Part shown: in pieces, positions 21,962-34,509 of the stretch | Layout: each line of letters starts with the position of its first letter | Numbering within the stretch: the first letter of the stretch is position 1 | NCBI GenBank assembly: GCA_038373865.1 | Contig: JAXGGA010001186.1 | Location: 1-64,000, forward strand | Reading direction: 5' to 3' | DNA: 64,000 nt | From: Uloborus plumipes | Taxonomy: Eukaryota; Arthropoda; Arachnida; Araneae; Uloboridae | Program-made: the position numbers and the translations under genes | The notes under the pieces: generated by a model | The model's input: only the letters and a program-made list of their open reading frames with translations | Database searches by the model: none | What the model was told of the DNA's origin: nothing

Positions 21962-22545
21962 AGAAGGACGAAGAAGGTAGTGGCGGAATTTATTACAAAA
22001 AAAAAAAAAAAAAAAGACTAATATTGTGCACTAGCTCGGTGGCCGGACTCTGCACACTCTACCTTGAGAATCAAAGTGATGTCAAGTGAAGCGTGTCTAA
22101 AAGCCTCTTATTAGATTAAGGTCGATATTTTGCAGGCACGCTGTACGAAAAATTGCAATCAATCGTCAAATAAGTTTTAAATCCCCCGTTACAAGAGGAG
22201 CCTCAAAGCGAAAGCAATACTTTTATTTGTTCTTACTCGAGAAAAAATGGTAACGGAAATTCATGCAGCTTCTTTTTATCAACGATTTCTTTCACGCTAA
22301 TTAATTTATTTCACAGCCGTGCAGACGACTTTTTATGTTCAATTTAAATTTGATATTTTCCAAACTTAAAAACTCCAGTATCTTTTTTCCAGGTGAAAAC
22401 ATCAATCAGTAATTTTCAAAATTGTCGGAAGGAAATCGCTTAAAAGTTACTTTTCCCACTCTTTTCAATGAGAAAAAATCAAGAAGACCCGTTAATTATT
22501 TCTGGCAATAAAAGTCATTTTAAGCTATATTTGGGGGGGGGGGGG
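21962..22545. other. Unassigned interval with A18 and G14 runs
   Basis: No gene recognised. A long A run lies near 21998-22015 and a run of 14 G at 22533-22546. Confidence 0.4.
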
Positions 22546-22546
22546 G

Positions 22547-22735
22547 CACGTGGGCCTAGAAGTAGAGTACTCTCCTCGTAAGCAGGTCGCGGGTTCGAAT
22601 CTCGCCTTGACTATGGATGTTATTTCATCCTCTCTGTGCCGTAAATCTGTCCTGTGTTTGTCAGGAAACAAAGCGCATAGTACGCAGTCCTCATGTATAT
22701 TGAAGCTGATGACTTCTTTAAAAAAAAAGCAATGT
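22547..22735 (+). mobile_element. tRNA-derived SINE, Thr-like head
   Basis: The head keeps an A box (TGGGCCTAGAAGTAG, 22551-22565) and a B box (GGTTCGAATCT, 22592-22602). Its anticodon-loop position reads CTCGTAA. A short body and an A-rich 3' end (near 22720) follow. The 5' stem does not pair cleanly with 3' sequence, so this is a SINE rather than a tRNA gene. Confidence 0.65.
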
Positions 22736-22811
22736 TAGGGTCCTTAAATTAAAATTAGAACTGTTTGGTTCTTTTCTTGGCTGTCGAAAGCCTCATTACG
22801 GTAGTCAAGTA

Positions 22812-23167
22812 CACTACAAAAAATAAACCGTTGTGTTTACAGTATAATACTGTCAGGAAGAGGTTCCAGAATAAAACTGTAAAATGCACGGTAACAAACT
22901 GTAAAACTAGCAATTTTGCAGTTTATTATAGTAAGGAAGTAATTTCGAAATTTATCACCACAATTTTACAGTTTATTACTTCAAATTAGTGTATTATACT
23001 ACATGTATAAAGCAGCAGAGGTTCCAATTTAAAACTAAAATGCACAGCAATAAACTGTAAAATTAGCAATTTTACGGTTTATTACTGTAAAATTAGCAGT
23101 TTTTACAGTTTGTTTCTATAAAATTAGCTGTATTATTCTGTGAAAACAATATATTTTTTTTACAGTG
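22812..23167 (+). mobile_element. MITE family B, copy 8
   Basis: Ends CACTACAAAAAATAAACCG and TTTTTTTACAGTG, TA flanks 22810-22811 and 23168-23169. More diverged inside than other copies. Confidence 0.88.
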
Positions 23168-23457
23168 TACCTCCCTGCGAAATTTGGTCGAGTTCCGATA
23201 TGAACTGAGGAACACCAAATTACATTCATGAGACTTTCGCATTATAAGTAAGGTGGAAGATGAAGAAATTTAACAAATTTATTACAGAAGAAAAATAGTC
23301 TGGCATTACGATTGTGTGTTGCATCTTATGCACTTGACAGCTGTTAAATAGGCGATGCACTTATGACATGCTCGGAGAGAGGGCGAACCATAAGTTCGCA
23401 ACTCTGAGACATTCCCGCTATGGGGGGGGGGGGGTAATGTTTAGAATCATGCCATAA

Positions 23458-23787
23458 CCCTTTATGCCCCAACGGGACTCAGAAGTCCCGCTTATATTAA
23501 TTTAGTATTATGAATCCTAAATGGCTGGAATCATGCTGGTATTTGAAAGTGCCACTCCTTGCACTTTGCTGAGAGTTCGACAGACTGTACTTCTGAAAAC
23601 AGTTTTCTGAGTGGCCTAAGGCGTAGGAGCCTTTTAGACCCTACTGATTAGTCCTACTGTCCCTACTGATTAGACCTAGTCAAAATTTTTATGCGCGGTA
23701 TATATGTTGTTTGATGTATGTTCAACTAAAAAAAATTTAAAAAAATACATAAAAATTCATTGCTAAATTAATTTGGGAGATAAAGGG
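23458..23787. mobile_element. PiggyBac-type MITE, family P, copy 2
   Basis: The left end CCCTTTATGCCCCAACGGGA follows ATAA (one change from TTAA); the right end GGGAGATAAAGGG precedes TTAA (23788-23791). A sub-terminal palindrome CGGGACTCAGAAGTCCCG lies in the same place as in copy 1. The right 90 bp match the fragment at 49.4 kb. Confidence 0.85.
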
Positions 23788-23791
23788 TTAA

Positions 23792-25031
23792 AAGATGGTT
23801 AAGTCTTTGGATATCGACTTACAACGCCACCAGATGATTTTATGAGTCACCGTCATTTATTTGTATTGACATCTCTAGATGTCAAGGGGACATTGAGACG
23901 TGCTTTTTATCTTTAGAGACTTTTGATGTCATTGAAATATTTTTACGTCGTCACAAATAATCCTGGTGTTATTGTCCTACACTTTTGACGACACTAGACT
24001 CTTTTGGTGTCGATTTCGTGAACTTTCCATAAAATCGCTAGACACGTTTTGTGTCACTGCCATACATTTCCTGCATTTCATAAACTGCAAGGATAGTATT
24101 TGGATTTTACTAGACATTTTGCAATGTATTTTCGCTTCAGAGAAGCGTAAAAGCAAAGCTTTTTATCTTCATTTACTTTAAGATATTTTCAGCTCTTACT
24201 GGGACAAAAATTAGAAGTAAAATGAAAATGTTACAGCAGTATGTTAGTATTTTCTCTTAGAAAATTTAAACAAATGAACATGTCACAATTATCTCAAGGA
24301 GTTATACTTCAACAGGAGTTGAATGAATGTTTAAAAAACAGCACCTAAATAGTTTTCTATATTTCTTTCAAACAAAACTTCATAACTGAGAAAAAATCTA
24401 TAATATCAATCATCTAAAAAATGGCAGTAATTGGGGAGAAACTTCTAATATTTCGTTTCTTGACATTTTGTGACTAATGAGATAAAGGAAGATTATTTCT
24501 TCCGTGTTTTCTCTCACATTCGACCATTTTTCAATGTCGAGGATCCATTGTGATGATTTTTCAGGCCAGAAATCGTTTCTCCATTTTTTATGGGTATTTA
24601 TTTTATTCCATTTAGTTAAAAATAACAAGAATATTACTGACATTTTAATAATAACTATTAAATAAAAGTTAAAGTACTGCAATTATAATCATCATCTTAA
24701 TATAAATTCATTATTGTAAATATCATTGAAAATTTAAAAAATAGTTTCTATAAATATTGGGTGGGCCAAAAATAACTTTTTTTTATTTCGATGATGGGTA
24801 GAGCGGAAAAAATGCCCTTCGGGGAGCAAAGTGCACATAAAAAATTTAAAATCATTTGGTCAATTTCTTGACATGCCGCAATTGCGTTAAAGTTTGGAAA
24901 GTTTTGCGATTTTTAGCAAATTATTATTGTTCTTTTTTTTTCGGAAATAGGTGAAGCGATAAAGGTGCTGTAGGGCGTATGAAAATCTCATCAGAAATGT
25001 AAAGTCTGTGGTATGATGTCTTCCTCTTCCA
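23792..25031. other. Unassigned interval, faint repeats
   Basis: Between about 23810 and 24065 there are loose repeats of the type GAC(A/T)TCT..TGATGTC. They are too decayed to define a unit. The rest, including a possible transposon end near 24758 (TTGGGTGGGCCAAAAATAAC), is unassigned. Confidence 0.35.
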
Positions 25032-25858
25032 CATATCGCACATTCAGAATGAAAGGGGCACATCTCAAAAAATGCATTTTTTGGAAATACCTTTAAAAAG
25101 CATACCTTAGTACACCTTACATGAGAAACTGACTCATTTTTTTCTAGAGTTAACAGTCGCAGCTAAAAAGCAACGTATGCCCTTATCATTCTCCAGATTC
25201 TGCCGATTGTGAAGGGAGAATTGAGTTTGAAAGGGGCACATCTTTGAAAATCAGAGTTCCCCGAGCGTCATTAGTGCAAATTAGGGTTAGTACTCTTTTT
25301 AAACCATTTAAGAAAACCGTAATGTTGATTTGTTTTAAAATGACATTCGTTTTAATTGTTTGTAATTAAGTATAAATTGTTTGTGCACAAGTAATTTATG
25401 AAGGGTTCCTTTTTTTAGAACAAGAAGAATAGTATTATGTAACCTAGCGTCAAATCATTAGGAATTAAAATTTGATTTAATATCGTTCTGAAATGAAACA
25501 GCGATATGTAGGATAAGTCACGGCAAGAACTTCAACAAAAAAATAAAGGGTGTATATGCCGATGCCCATAAGAATAGCTATTTTGAGATGTGCCCCTTTC
25601 ATTCTCCACAAAAATCCATTTTCGTGGAGAATGAAAGGGGCACTTCTCATTAATTACTGACTTATTTAAAATTGGCCGGGAAACGCACACCACAGTCATC
25701 TAGCAGAACCTTTAATCAACCAAGCAATGAAAGTTTGGCTAGTTGTAATAAGTTTTTAGAGCCAGGGCAAGCGTTTAAAAAAGTTTAAATTTTCAAATCG
25801 ATTTTTCTCAAAACAGCTATTTTGAGATGTGCCCCTTTCATTCTGGACGTGCGATATG
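25032..25858. mobile_element. 827-bp MITE with AAAGGGGCACATCTCA motifs
   Basis: The arms CATATCGCAC...AATGAAAGGGGCACATCTCA (from 25032) and the complement ending GTGCGATATG (25858) form imperfect terminal repeats of about 40 bp. The sub-terminal motif GAATGAAAGGGGCACATCTC recurs, sometimes degraded, at about 25047, 25226, 25582 (complement), 25629 and 25820 (complement). Non-coding. The outermost TATCGCAC also opens the MITE at 16604. Confidence 0.75.
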
Positions 25859-25867
25859 CGTAGAGAT

Positions 25868-26054
25868 TTGGGCAATTTCCTGTTTTTTTCGACCCAGCTA
25901 AGAACACTCTCGATTTACTCCCCTTTCAAACAAAGAAATCAAAATCGGCTTATCCGTTTAGGCACTAGATTGCTACAGACAGATAGATATACAGATCGAC
26001 AGATACACAGACAAGTCAAACTTATAACCCCCTTCCTTGTTGCGTCGGGGTTAA
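25868..26054 (-). repeat. Dispersed repeat K, copy 1
   Basis: Read on the minus strand it begins TTAACCCCGACGCAACAAGG and continues GTTATAAGTTTGAC, a run of CTGTCTGT, then CCTAAACGGATAAGCCGATT and a GAGTGTTCTTAGC block. The same order occurs on the plus strand at 34510. Family not named. Confidence 0.75.
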
Positions 26055-26811
26055 AAGTAGAGAAGTTGATTAAATCTTAAGTGCTTGGACATTTACTTTT
26101 AGAGTTTAATTCCTTTTTTAAAGTTAATATTTACTCCCAAAGCCTTTTTTAAAAAATACTTTAAAATAATAATCTAATATTTCTCACTTCGCCAATTTTC
26201 CTTTAGAATTTCTATTTTGCAGCTTTTCTTGAAACCGATTTTTTATTTCAATACAAAATATCTTCAACGCAATAATTTTCAAAATGCCTTCATCACAAAC
26301 GGGCAATGAATAAGAATATTGTAATAAAATGTATCTCAGAAGCTGTAAACGATTAGATTTGCCGAAATTTAAGTTTAAATTTTTCAACAAGAAAAGCTAA
26401 AAAGTGAACTTACTTCAAAGTGAAGAAAATAGCATTTCTTACTTTCCTCGGAGCTGAATTTCATATATATAAAACACGATTTGTTCTACAAAAAAAAAAA
26501 AAAAAAAAAAAGCATAAAAGCTCTTTTTGTTTGAAGTATCGAAGAAATAATAAACACTTTCTCATTAAGGAACAAAAGTAATGAAGCAACCAGAATCAAA
26601 CATAAATATCGTCTACAAATTTGTAAATTTTTAATGTAGTCATTCATTAAATTTTCTACTTGTATTTGATAGCGTATTGTGCTCGGCAGCAAAGTTGCCG
26701 CTTCTCAAATTTGAAGATGCGGTAAAGAGCACTTTTAATAAAGCACGATTTCCTTTAAGTACGATAGGGAGAAAAAGATCAAATTTTGAAATATAACTTT
26801 GGAAAACGATA
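26055..26811. other. Unassigned AT-rich interval
   Basis: No element recognised. A run of about 22 A lies near 26490. Confidence 0.4.
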
Positions 26812-27540
26812 CAGTCGAACCCCGATATAGTGAACCCGAGATATAGTGATCCTTCGGTTGTAGCAAACTTTTTCAATGGTTCGGACTAAAGCCCTATGCA
26901 ATTTCAGAGGCTTATAACTATCCCCCAAAGATATAAAATCGGCTATAGCGATCTAAACAATTCAGAAACACTACTTCAAACAAATTTACAGGGAAATAAT
27001 TTTTGACTTCGAACGTACATAGAAGTTTTTCATAGAGTTTCGATATTTTCTGAATAACTCAAAAACCTTTCACAAGAACAGTTTGGCTAAGGACTGATTT
27101 TCTGATACTGATGAAGAAACAAAAGATCCAAAGGTCCAGGGAATTCAATTTTTGCTCCAATGGCAGCTGTCAATGATTTGAACAATTTTTTGCTACAGTA
27201 ACTACAAATCAACATGCTATGGATTTGTTTTCAATAGTTAACTTAATAAATTGGTGAAATGTGTGTAAATATAAAACCTTGCAACCGAAAATAACATATT
27301 CCTTTCATGCTATGGACACATTATCGCAAAAAAGGTACATTTTTATAGTTAACATATTGTATTGTACAATATAGTTAATTGTTTCACTTAACTGCCCTAA
27401 TTACGGATGGTAAACCCTGTAACTAAGAGGTTGATAAAAGGAGTTTTAAACGAAAGTGAGCTGTTTTTTTCCTGAAAAATCGGATTTAGCGAACCCTCGA
27501 GCATAGCAATTTCTTTAGCCAGTGAAGTTTCGTTACAGTC
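26812..27540 (+). mobile_element. Pogo/Tigger-like element with coding trace
   Basis: The left end reads CAGTCGAACCCCGATATAGT after TA (26810-26811), a typical pogo/Tigger start. The right end is degraded. A conceptual frame near 27110-27250 reads DTDEETKDPKVQ and, after a frame change, AAVNDLNNFFATVTTNQHAM. This looks like the acidic tail and C-terminal region of a Tigger transposase, but that match is from memory and weak. Confidence 0.55.
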
Positions 27541-29643
27541 GATCCGACATCTCTTCACGGTTTAACTATAACTTATGTCCAAAACTGTTGGAAAAGGAGT
27601 TGGTCAATGATTGATTCTCCACTTGACCCGGACAAACTGTTTGACTTTACAAAAATTCAGTACCACAGTAGCTGAAATGAGTCTTTAATGTGAAAGTCAC
27701 ATAACGATCCCCCCCCCCCCCACGTGACTGTCAAGAAACGCGGCAACCTCACAAAGTGCCGTTGCAGTAATGTCTTCATAATGTCAGAAAGTGAGAAGTC
27801 GCAAATTAACTGCCATAATGGCGTCACAAGGAAGTCTTAAAAACATGTCACTCATGTGTCACTGCGATACTTTTGTGAAACGACACGGTGCTGTGACTGT
27901 GACCGTTGTGACTCGCACAAGGTCTCAGTCCACCTTCAACTTTTCCGTTACAGCTGCGCTATCAGGGAAGAATCTAGAATACACAGCCAATTAGGGTGGC
28001 TCTCAAAGATCTTCCAGACAATTTCCAACTCATAATATCACATTTTATTTCTGTATTTAAGTTTAGATATCTCTTCTAAACTTTCATTAAGAACAAGTTA
28101 AACAAAAAGTCACTTTCTCTCTTTTTATAATGGTTGTTTCAATTTCGTTTACATCTTAGTTCTCACACTTGAGCAGCACTTCATCTTCATCAATGAATCC
28201 CGCTACTGGGGATCAGATACCTTTCCAGAAAGAAAATCAGGCAAGACACTTCGACTGTCATTCTTTTTCTTTTCCCCACTATGGTAGTAAGTTGAGCTTT
28301 AAGACCATAAATTATCTATTTATTGCTCTTAAAACTAGATCTACGGCGCAGTAGTCGGAGTATGAAGAAGATCAAGCAGGCTAAAAACCTGAAGTCATTA
28401 ATCTCACGCTTGAAAAATCGCTGATGACACGTTACCGTGTGTAATAGAATGGGCTTTCTTCGGTGCAGCTTGAAAGGGAATGGGCTGCTTAAAAAGTTTA
28501 TTCTTCTCTAGCGAGGACGACAAAAAAATGCCATTAAAAAGATAATCGTGTCAAGTACCATTAGATTTGCGTATCAATTTTTTAAGCCACCTAGGGATTG
28601 AAGAATGTCAAAATGTAAAAAATTGATCTTGATAATACTCTTGTAAAACAAAGGACATCACATTTTAAGAATTCACAAGTAATGAAATACAATTGAACTT
28701 CAATATGCTTTCCATAAGGATAATAAAAGTGGCTGCGTAAAAAATTGAATCCGCTGAAAAAAAATGTGGAAGGTAATATTGACTCTATTGTGTTAATAAT
28801 GCCACTCAGGAAGATGATAGAAGAACTGGTAGCGGAGGAAACAGACAGCTTCATTTTCTGTTGAACAGAATGAACGCGAGCGTGCGAAGCAGTAAAAATT
28901 ATGCTGTTCGCTGAATGTACCTACAAAATTAAGTTTTATGTTCCCGCTTCCAGTTGATCCGCTATCTCACCGTGGCACAACTTTGACATGCTGCATGCTA
29001 TGACAGTATGCGATGAGTTCCGATTTATTAGTCTACTAAAAATAAGTATAGCCCAATTATACCAAAGAAAATCTCAAAAGAGCACTTCTGGAGAAAATTA
29101 AGATTTTTACGCAATAGTACTTAGAACAGATTTATTCTTAATCTCTCAATATATGCATAGCATTGGTGATATTTCACTAACCAATACCAATTTTGCTGCT
29201 GTCACATTATCTTCACTTGTCAGATTTGCATTTGTTGTTATACTTGCAGTCAGTATTTCAGTATTGGTAGAGTTGTATTGAGAAAGATCATTGTGGGAAA
29301 AAAAAGCGCCAAACTTTGTATAACGATCATGCATTATTTAAAACTCTCTTCTGATATTTCGGTGCTTTTATCTTGTCTATTTCACCTCCAAAAACATTTT
29401 GGAAGTCTTTTAGAGACATGAGCTTATTTCATACATTACAACCCTTCATCTGATTTTTCTGTTGCTTAACATTTAGAGTTATCAGTAGCGTTCTCATCAT
29501 AGGGGGCCAATTACTACAATTTTCTGAAAACATTGTGACAGTTATTGGCCACAACAAAACTTTAATTTTTAAGAATATATTCTTATATTACACCTGAAAT
29601 TCACTTATTAGGCATCACAGCTATAAATCTCGTAGGATTTTAA
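27541..29643. other. Unassigned 2.1 kb interval
   Basis: No recognisable gene or transposon. It contains a run of 13 C (27709-27721) followed by CACGTGACTGTCAAG. Open frames are short and AT-rich. Confidence 0.4.
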
Positions 29644-30126
29644 GGGGTTACAGTACTTTTCTAACAAATTTCTTTAATTTAAGTGAAAAAGATGATTCTT
29701 TGAAATATTTGTTCCTGCACTTCTTTAACAATCAATAATTTAATTTCAACCATTAAAAACTTTGAAAACTTTTTTTGAAAATTTGAAACATGTAAGAAAA
29801 TTTCAATTTTTTAAAAATCCTAAGGCTTTTTTGTTTCTGCACTAATAACAAAATTTCTTTTTGAGAAATGATCACAAGGATTACCTCAACAAATCTGTGC
29901 ATTCATTTTCTTATATTTTGATTAGAAAATATTTTGTGACCTTTTGTGTAAAAAAATCTTAGAAAATTTTCTTCTTCGAGGTTTAACAAAATCTAAAAAT
30001 TTTTGTAATTTATAAAACGCTTATTCAATGCACAGTTTTGTTAAATATATTATCTTGAGTGCAAAAAATATTGCTTTAAAGTTATATCCTTAATAGAAAA
30101 AATTCCTTAGCATTTCCAGTAATATA

Positions 30127-31554
30127 CACTGGCGGAAAAAAAAATCCCAACACCAAGAAAGACTTGTGTTAGATAAACGAAATTTGGTAGGCGTGTTTAT
30201 ACAACTGAAAGATGACATCGATTGAAATTTCGAGTTCCGCGCATTAGTGTGGCGCAGCTGGCGTCACTCAGAACATGCAAATAAGGCTTGTTTTAAAAGC
30301 GTGTTGTGAAGCTCGTGTGTATTATTTTTCCGTGAAATTTGACGAATTGAGTTCATCTTAGATAGGAATGCCTTTAAGAAGACGAAGAAAGCCATTATCA
30401 ACAGCTCACCGAATTTAAACGAGGTCGTACATTTTGGCTACGAGAAGGTGGATTTTCATTTCGCGATATTGCAGAAAGATGTGGGTGGGAATGTTTCCAC
30501 CATGCATGATTATTGGAAGCTATGGGCAAGGGATGGTACTATCTCAAGAAGATCGAGTTCCGAGCTGCCACGTGGCACGACTGAGAAGGAAGATCGCCGA
30601 ATCTTGCGTACGGCTGTGGCGCATCGTACTGCATCTGCGGTTGAAATTCGAGCAGCAGTTGGTACTGTCGTGACCCAAGGAACGGTAAGTAACTGTTTAC
30701 TTCAAGGACAGCTCCGAGCCAGGCAACCTGCAGCCGGTATTCCATTGACTGCAAAACATTGCATTTTTCGACGGCAGTGATGCCACGACAGAGCTCACTG
30801 GAGATCGGAGTGGAGATCTGTTGTAATTTTTGATGAAAACAGATTCTGCCATAGTGCCAGTGGTGGCTGTATATTGGTCAGAAGGAGGCCAGGGGACCGC
30901 CTGCATCCAAGCGGTCTACGGCCTAGACACACGAGACCCACACCTGGAGTTATGGCCTCTGGAGCAAATTTCTACGACAGCAGGGGCATTCTTGTGGTTA
31001 TCCTAAACTCACTGACTGAAAATTTGTCGTCAGTCTGGTAATTTAACCAGTAGTACAGCCCTTCATGAGTAGCATTTAAGGGGGCGTTTCCCAACATAAT
31101 AACGCTCGCCCTCACATCGCTGCTGTAACGCAATGTACTCTACAGAGTGCTGACATGTTACCATGACCTGCAAAATCACCAGGTATGTCTCCAATTGATA
31201 ACGTATGGGATATCATTGGACGGCACCTCGAGCATCATCCACAGTCAGCAATGACGGTCCTAGTATTGACACAACAAGTGCAACAAGAATGGAACTCCAT
31301 GCTACAAAGTGACATTCGGCACCTGTATGACATAATGCATGCACGCTTTCAGGCTTACCTTCAAAATTCTGGAGGTTACACCCTCTACTAAATTAACATA
31401 ATTTCACATTTGCACAGCATTTTCTTGAGTTTAAATTAGCCAGTGATCTTGTACATTTAATCAATTAAACATGTTAACTAGACAATTGCATTACCAGAAT
31501 TTCATTACTCTACAGAAATTTTTTCTTGGTGTTGGGATTTTTTTTCCGCCAGTG
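30127..31554 (+). mobile_element. Tc1-like transposon inserted in family E
   Basis: Flanked by TA (30125-30126, 31555-31556). Terminal inverted repeats of about 34 bp start CACTGGCGGAAAAAAAAATC on both sides. 1428 bp with a single broken transposase. The uninterrupted family E copy shows the pre-insertion site, so the insertion is proven within the window. Confidence 0.95.
30368..31391 (+). pseudogene. Broken Tc1-like transposase
   Basis: It starts MPLRRRRKP at 30368. A frame change near 30395 leads into LTEFKRGR and LREGGFSFRDIAERCG (helix-turn-helix), then a second change into STMHDYWKLWARDGTISRR and PRGTTEKEDRRILRTAVAHR. The catalytic part keeps VVIFDENRFC (first Asp) and the VRRRPGDRL block. 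The second catalytic block, usually FQQDNARPH, is shifted and mutated (PQHNNARPH). The last block reads PGMSPIDNVWDIIGRHL, where Asp replaces the catalytic Glu. The C-terminus LQNSGGYTLY precedes the stop at 31389-31391. About 340 codons, usual for the family, but several frameshifts and lost catalytic residues make it inactive. Confidence 0.92.
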
Positions 31555-31776
31555 TAGAAACACTAAAACCTGATCATCGAGAAAAAGCACTTTAAAGTTT
31601 GACTTTTACATTAGAACACACAGCATGCATGCCCTAAAGTCACTCATATTTTTTTAAATAATTCAGCTAGAACAATGCTGTTTTTTCTGAGTGTTTTAAA
31701 TAACTTTTACTTTTGAAATAAGCAATAAAATTTTGTTTGGTCTTTTGGTCATTTTTGAGGTACTGTAACCCCTTAA

Positions 31777-32395
31777 AAGCTGTAAATGCATCGAGTTCTT
31801 TTAAAATGTCGTATAAAAAATTCTAGTCTTGCCATTTTCTCCACAACCTTTTAAACTACACAAAAAGTCCTTTTAAAGTTTAAAACAATTTGCCAAATAA
31901 ATCAAAAAGAAATTATGTTAAGTAAGTAATAGAAGATATGCTCAAATAAAGTCAATTTTTAAGGCTTAAACTCAATACGTAAATTTAAACCACTGAAGAA
32001 AGAGCAGCTTGTATGGAAAATGGATCTAGTGTTTCAGTTTTGCGAACAGAGTTAAGCCTTGAAAATTGACTAAATTTGATTAATTAATATCTCCTGTTCT
32101 AATTAGCGGAGAGAAACGTGCTAAAACTTTTCTTTTTCAGAAAAAAACCCTTTCCAGCGATACATAAAGTTTTAGTGTGGGAAGGTTTTCCCGCCTCAAT
32201 TATGGCGGATACACCAAAAATGAGACTAATTAATTAATTTAAAAACAACTAATTCGAAATTTAGAATTTGGCCTTCGAGATGCATTACACGGGGATACGT
32301 TCGAACTTTTGTGCCAGGTTCCAGGTCTGTAGGAGCTGTGGGGGCTTCTGGTCAGCGGTTACAAACGTACAAAGCCCGTCATCTCTATATGTAGA
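31777..32395. other. Unassigned interval
   Basis: No boundary found. A block near 32070-32130 (TTAATTAATATCTCCTGTTC, then GAGAAACGTGCTAAAAC) and one at 32285-32385 look like fragments of dispersed repeats but were not classified. Confidence 0.35.
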
Positions 32396-32513
32396 GATTA
32401 CTGTAAAAGTAGCAATTTTATAGTTTATTACTGCAAAATGATCAATTTTGACAGTTTATTACTATAAAATTAGCAGTATTATACTGTGAAAACAGCATTC
32501 GTTTTTTACAGTG
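32396..32513 (+). mobile_element. MITE family B, copy 9, right end only
   Basis: About 118 bp matching the right part of family B, ending GTTTTTTACAGTG. The left part is missing. Confidence 0.8.
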
Positions 32514-33741
32514 TGGGTAGGGAAAACTTATAAGAAAATCGATTATAAGATTCAAAACGTTCAAAGAAAGGAAACGTCAGAATCTATCCTTCGAAATTGT
32601 AGTCATTTACTAAGAATAAAATATCCCCTTTGGTTTTTCTTCTTCCAGCCAGCTTTTAGTACATTACTAGCAAAAATGGATCTCTTCGAGAAGACAAGCA
32701 TTCGGAGAAAATTACGCAGATTGCTAAAGCTATCATATCTGTTCTGCGGACTCCATTTGATTACATGAGAGGCATAAGGGGACAGAATCATCATCACAAA
32801 AAACATTAAGTTACACAATTCAGAAAAGAAAAATCATTCCTCCCCGAATAAACTGGGGACGACATCAAAAAGGAAAGCTTTGGAAGAAAGCGACCCTTTT
32901 CTTTCCTCTTGTCGGAATTCTAATAGACTTAATACAGCACAAAATAACATGCGTAGATTTTTTTTCCTGCTTTTGCTTTGTTACAAATCGAGCAGAATAT
33001 TTTCTTCTTGCAAAATCCATTTGCTTTTCCCTTCATTGATGGTGACAAAAGCATTCCTTTATGTAAAAAAAAAAGGTAGAAATAAATTTTTCCTTTTGGG
33101 TTAGGAGTCCTAAATTTAGCTTGTTTTAAAAAGTCGGGTAACGAGACCTCGTAGAGCTATCAAGACCCTCATTGCCCTTATTCCCGACCATTAAGAGTTT
33201 TACTAGAGAGTTCTGAAAAATAGCTTAAAGGCTACTTTTTGTTGACCATTCATAGTCTTTTTTTTTTTTTTTTCCTAATAGTGGTAGATTTAGGCATTTT
33301 ACGTATTGAGGATGGTTTGAGAGCAGACATTTATAAAAGATCGATCCACCGGTAAGTGCAAACCCTCTTTTGTGTATGCGTGTGGATTACGTTTCTAGTA
33401 TTTATACATATTTATTTGAAAAAAAAATGTTCATTTTTTTCAAGATTAATTACACTGATAAATTAAGGCAATATGCAAAAAATATATGCTCAGATTTTGG
33501 ACTTGTTTTACAATTTTTCTCCAAGTAACAGATGGATCACAGTAATAGAAAGTTCTTATATAAGTAAATATAAAGTAAATATAAGTAAAATTTCTCCGCA
33601 AATAAAGAGAAAAGTTTTATATTTTCCGCTTCCTGCTCGCTTCGCTCTCCAACTCCCCTTTTGCATCCTGCGGCGGTTACCTCACCGCCTTCGGCACCTC
33701 GATCACCCCCCCCCCCCCCGCTTCTCGTCGTTTGGAGCCTG
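32514..33741. other. Unassigned interval
   Basis: An open frame at 32511-32768 contains a polypyrimidine tract ending in CAG (near 32647), so an acceptor is conceivable, but the protein is not recognisable. A run of 14 C lies at 33706-33719. Confidence 0.35.
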
Positions 33742-34077
33742 AAGGCCTATTCATATGACGACCGTTCCGAACGAACGAAATGGTTTTTCGGACGTGACGG
33801 ACGGAGTTGAAAAATTTCGAGCATTCGCACTAGCTCCGTCCGAAAGTCACGTGACGGTATTCCCCCACTGACTATAAAGAGCGCGCACCTGGCGAGAGTC
33901 AATGAAGTCGCTACCAAAGAACCGGTCTACTTTCGGCCCCGACGACATCTAGCATTCTAGAACGGCGACGGAAGCCGATTATTCGACGTGCTGTCATGGC
34001 AACGGATTTCGAAAACCAGTTTCGCAGCGAAAAATTCGGTTCGGACGGGCGGATCGGTCGTAATGTGAAGAAGCCTT
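33742..34077. mobile_element. GC-rich MITE with AAGGCCTATTC ends
   Basis: Imperfect terminal repeats: AAGGCCTATTCATATGACGA at the left and the complement of AAGGCTTCTTCACATTACGA at the right, extending into GACCG(T/A)TCCG. 336 bp, clearly richer in G+C than its surroundings. A TATA-like ACTATAAAGAGCGCGC lies at about 33871. Target duplication not resolved. Confidence 0.7.
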
Positions 34078-34509
34078 AAATCGACAAAAAGCCACCGAAT
34101 ACGGTGTCCCCGCCTGAAAAAGAAAGTAATGCCCCCCCCCCCGTTTGATGTAAAATAATTATTTTCTTTAACTGAATTGCACAGCTCACATACCCTTTAA
34201 AAGTACTGTAACAGTTCATTTATAATTTAGAATAATTCGTCAAATAAATAAAAGAGACACCTCCCCCCCCCCTGCTATAAGATATGAAAAAAATACGTAC
34301 ATTTAAAAATATATATATAGTAAAATACCTAGCCTAAACAGAAAATCTAATTCCCTTCCCTGGCAGAAAAAAAAAGTTTACTTAAACGCGCTATGTAATT
34401 CATATGAAATCACTTAAACAAACTAAAATACCTTAAGAATAATGACACCCTTTTTTAAATGTTAAAAAAAATAAACGTAAAGAAAATGCGATAAAAGCTC
34501 GTGTATAGT

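Larger units (their letters stand above)
29644..31772 (-). mobile_element. TTAA element, family E, copy 1, split by a Tc1
   Basis: TTAA flanks (29640-29643, 31773-31776), ends GGGGTTACAGTAC and GTACTGTAACCCC. Without the Tc1 insertion it is about 699 bp, matching copy 2 (698 bp at 40201-40898) in inverted orientation. Non-coding. TTAA suggests a piggyBac-type transposase source, though ends are GGGG rather than CCC. Confidence 0.92.

Noticed and set aside
22547..22615. A functional tRNA-Thr gene
   Set aside because: A and B boxes are present, but the acceptor stem does not pair and a SINE body with A-rich tail follows.
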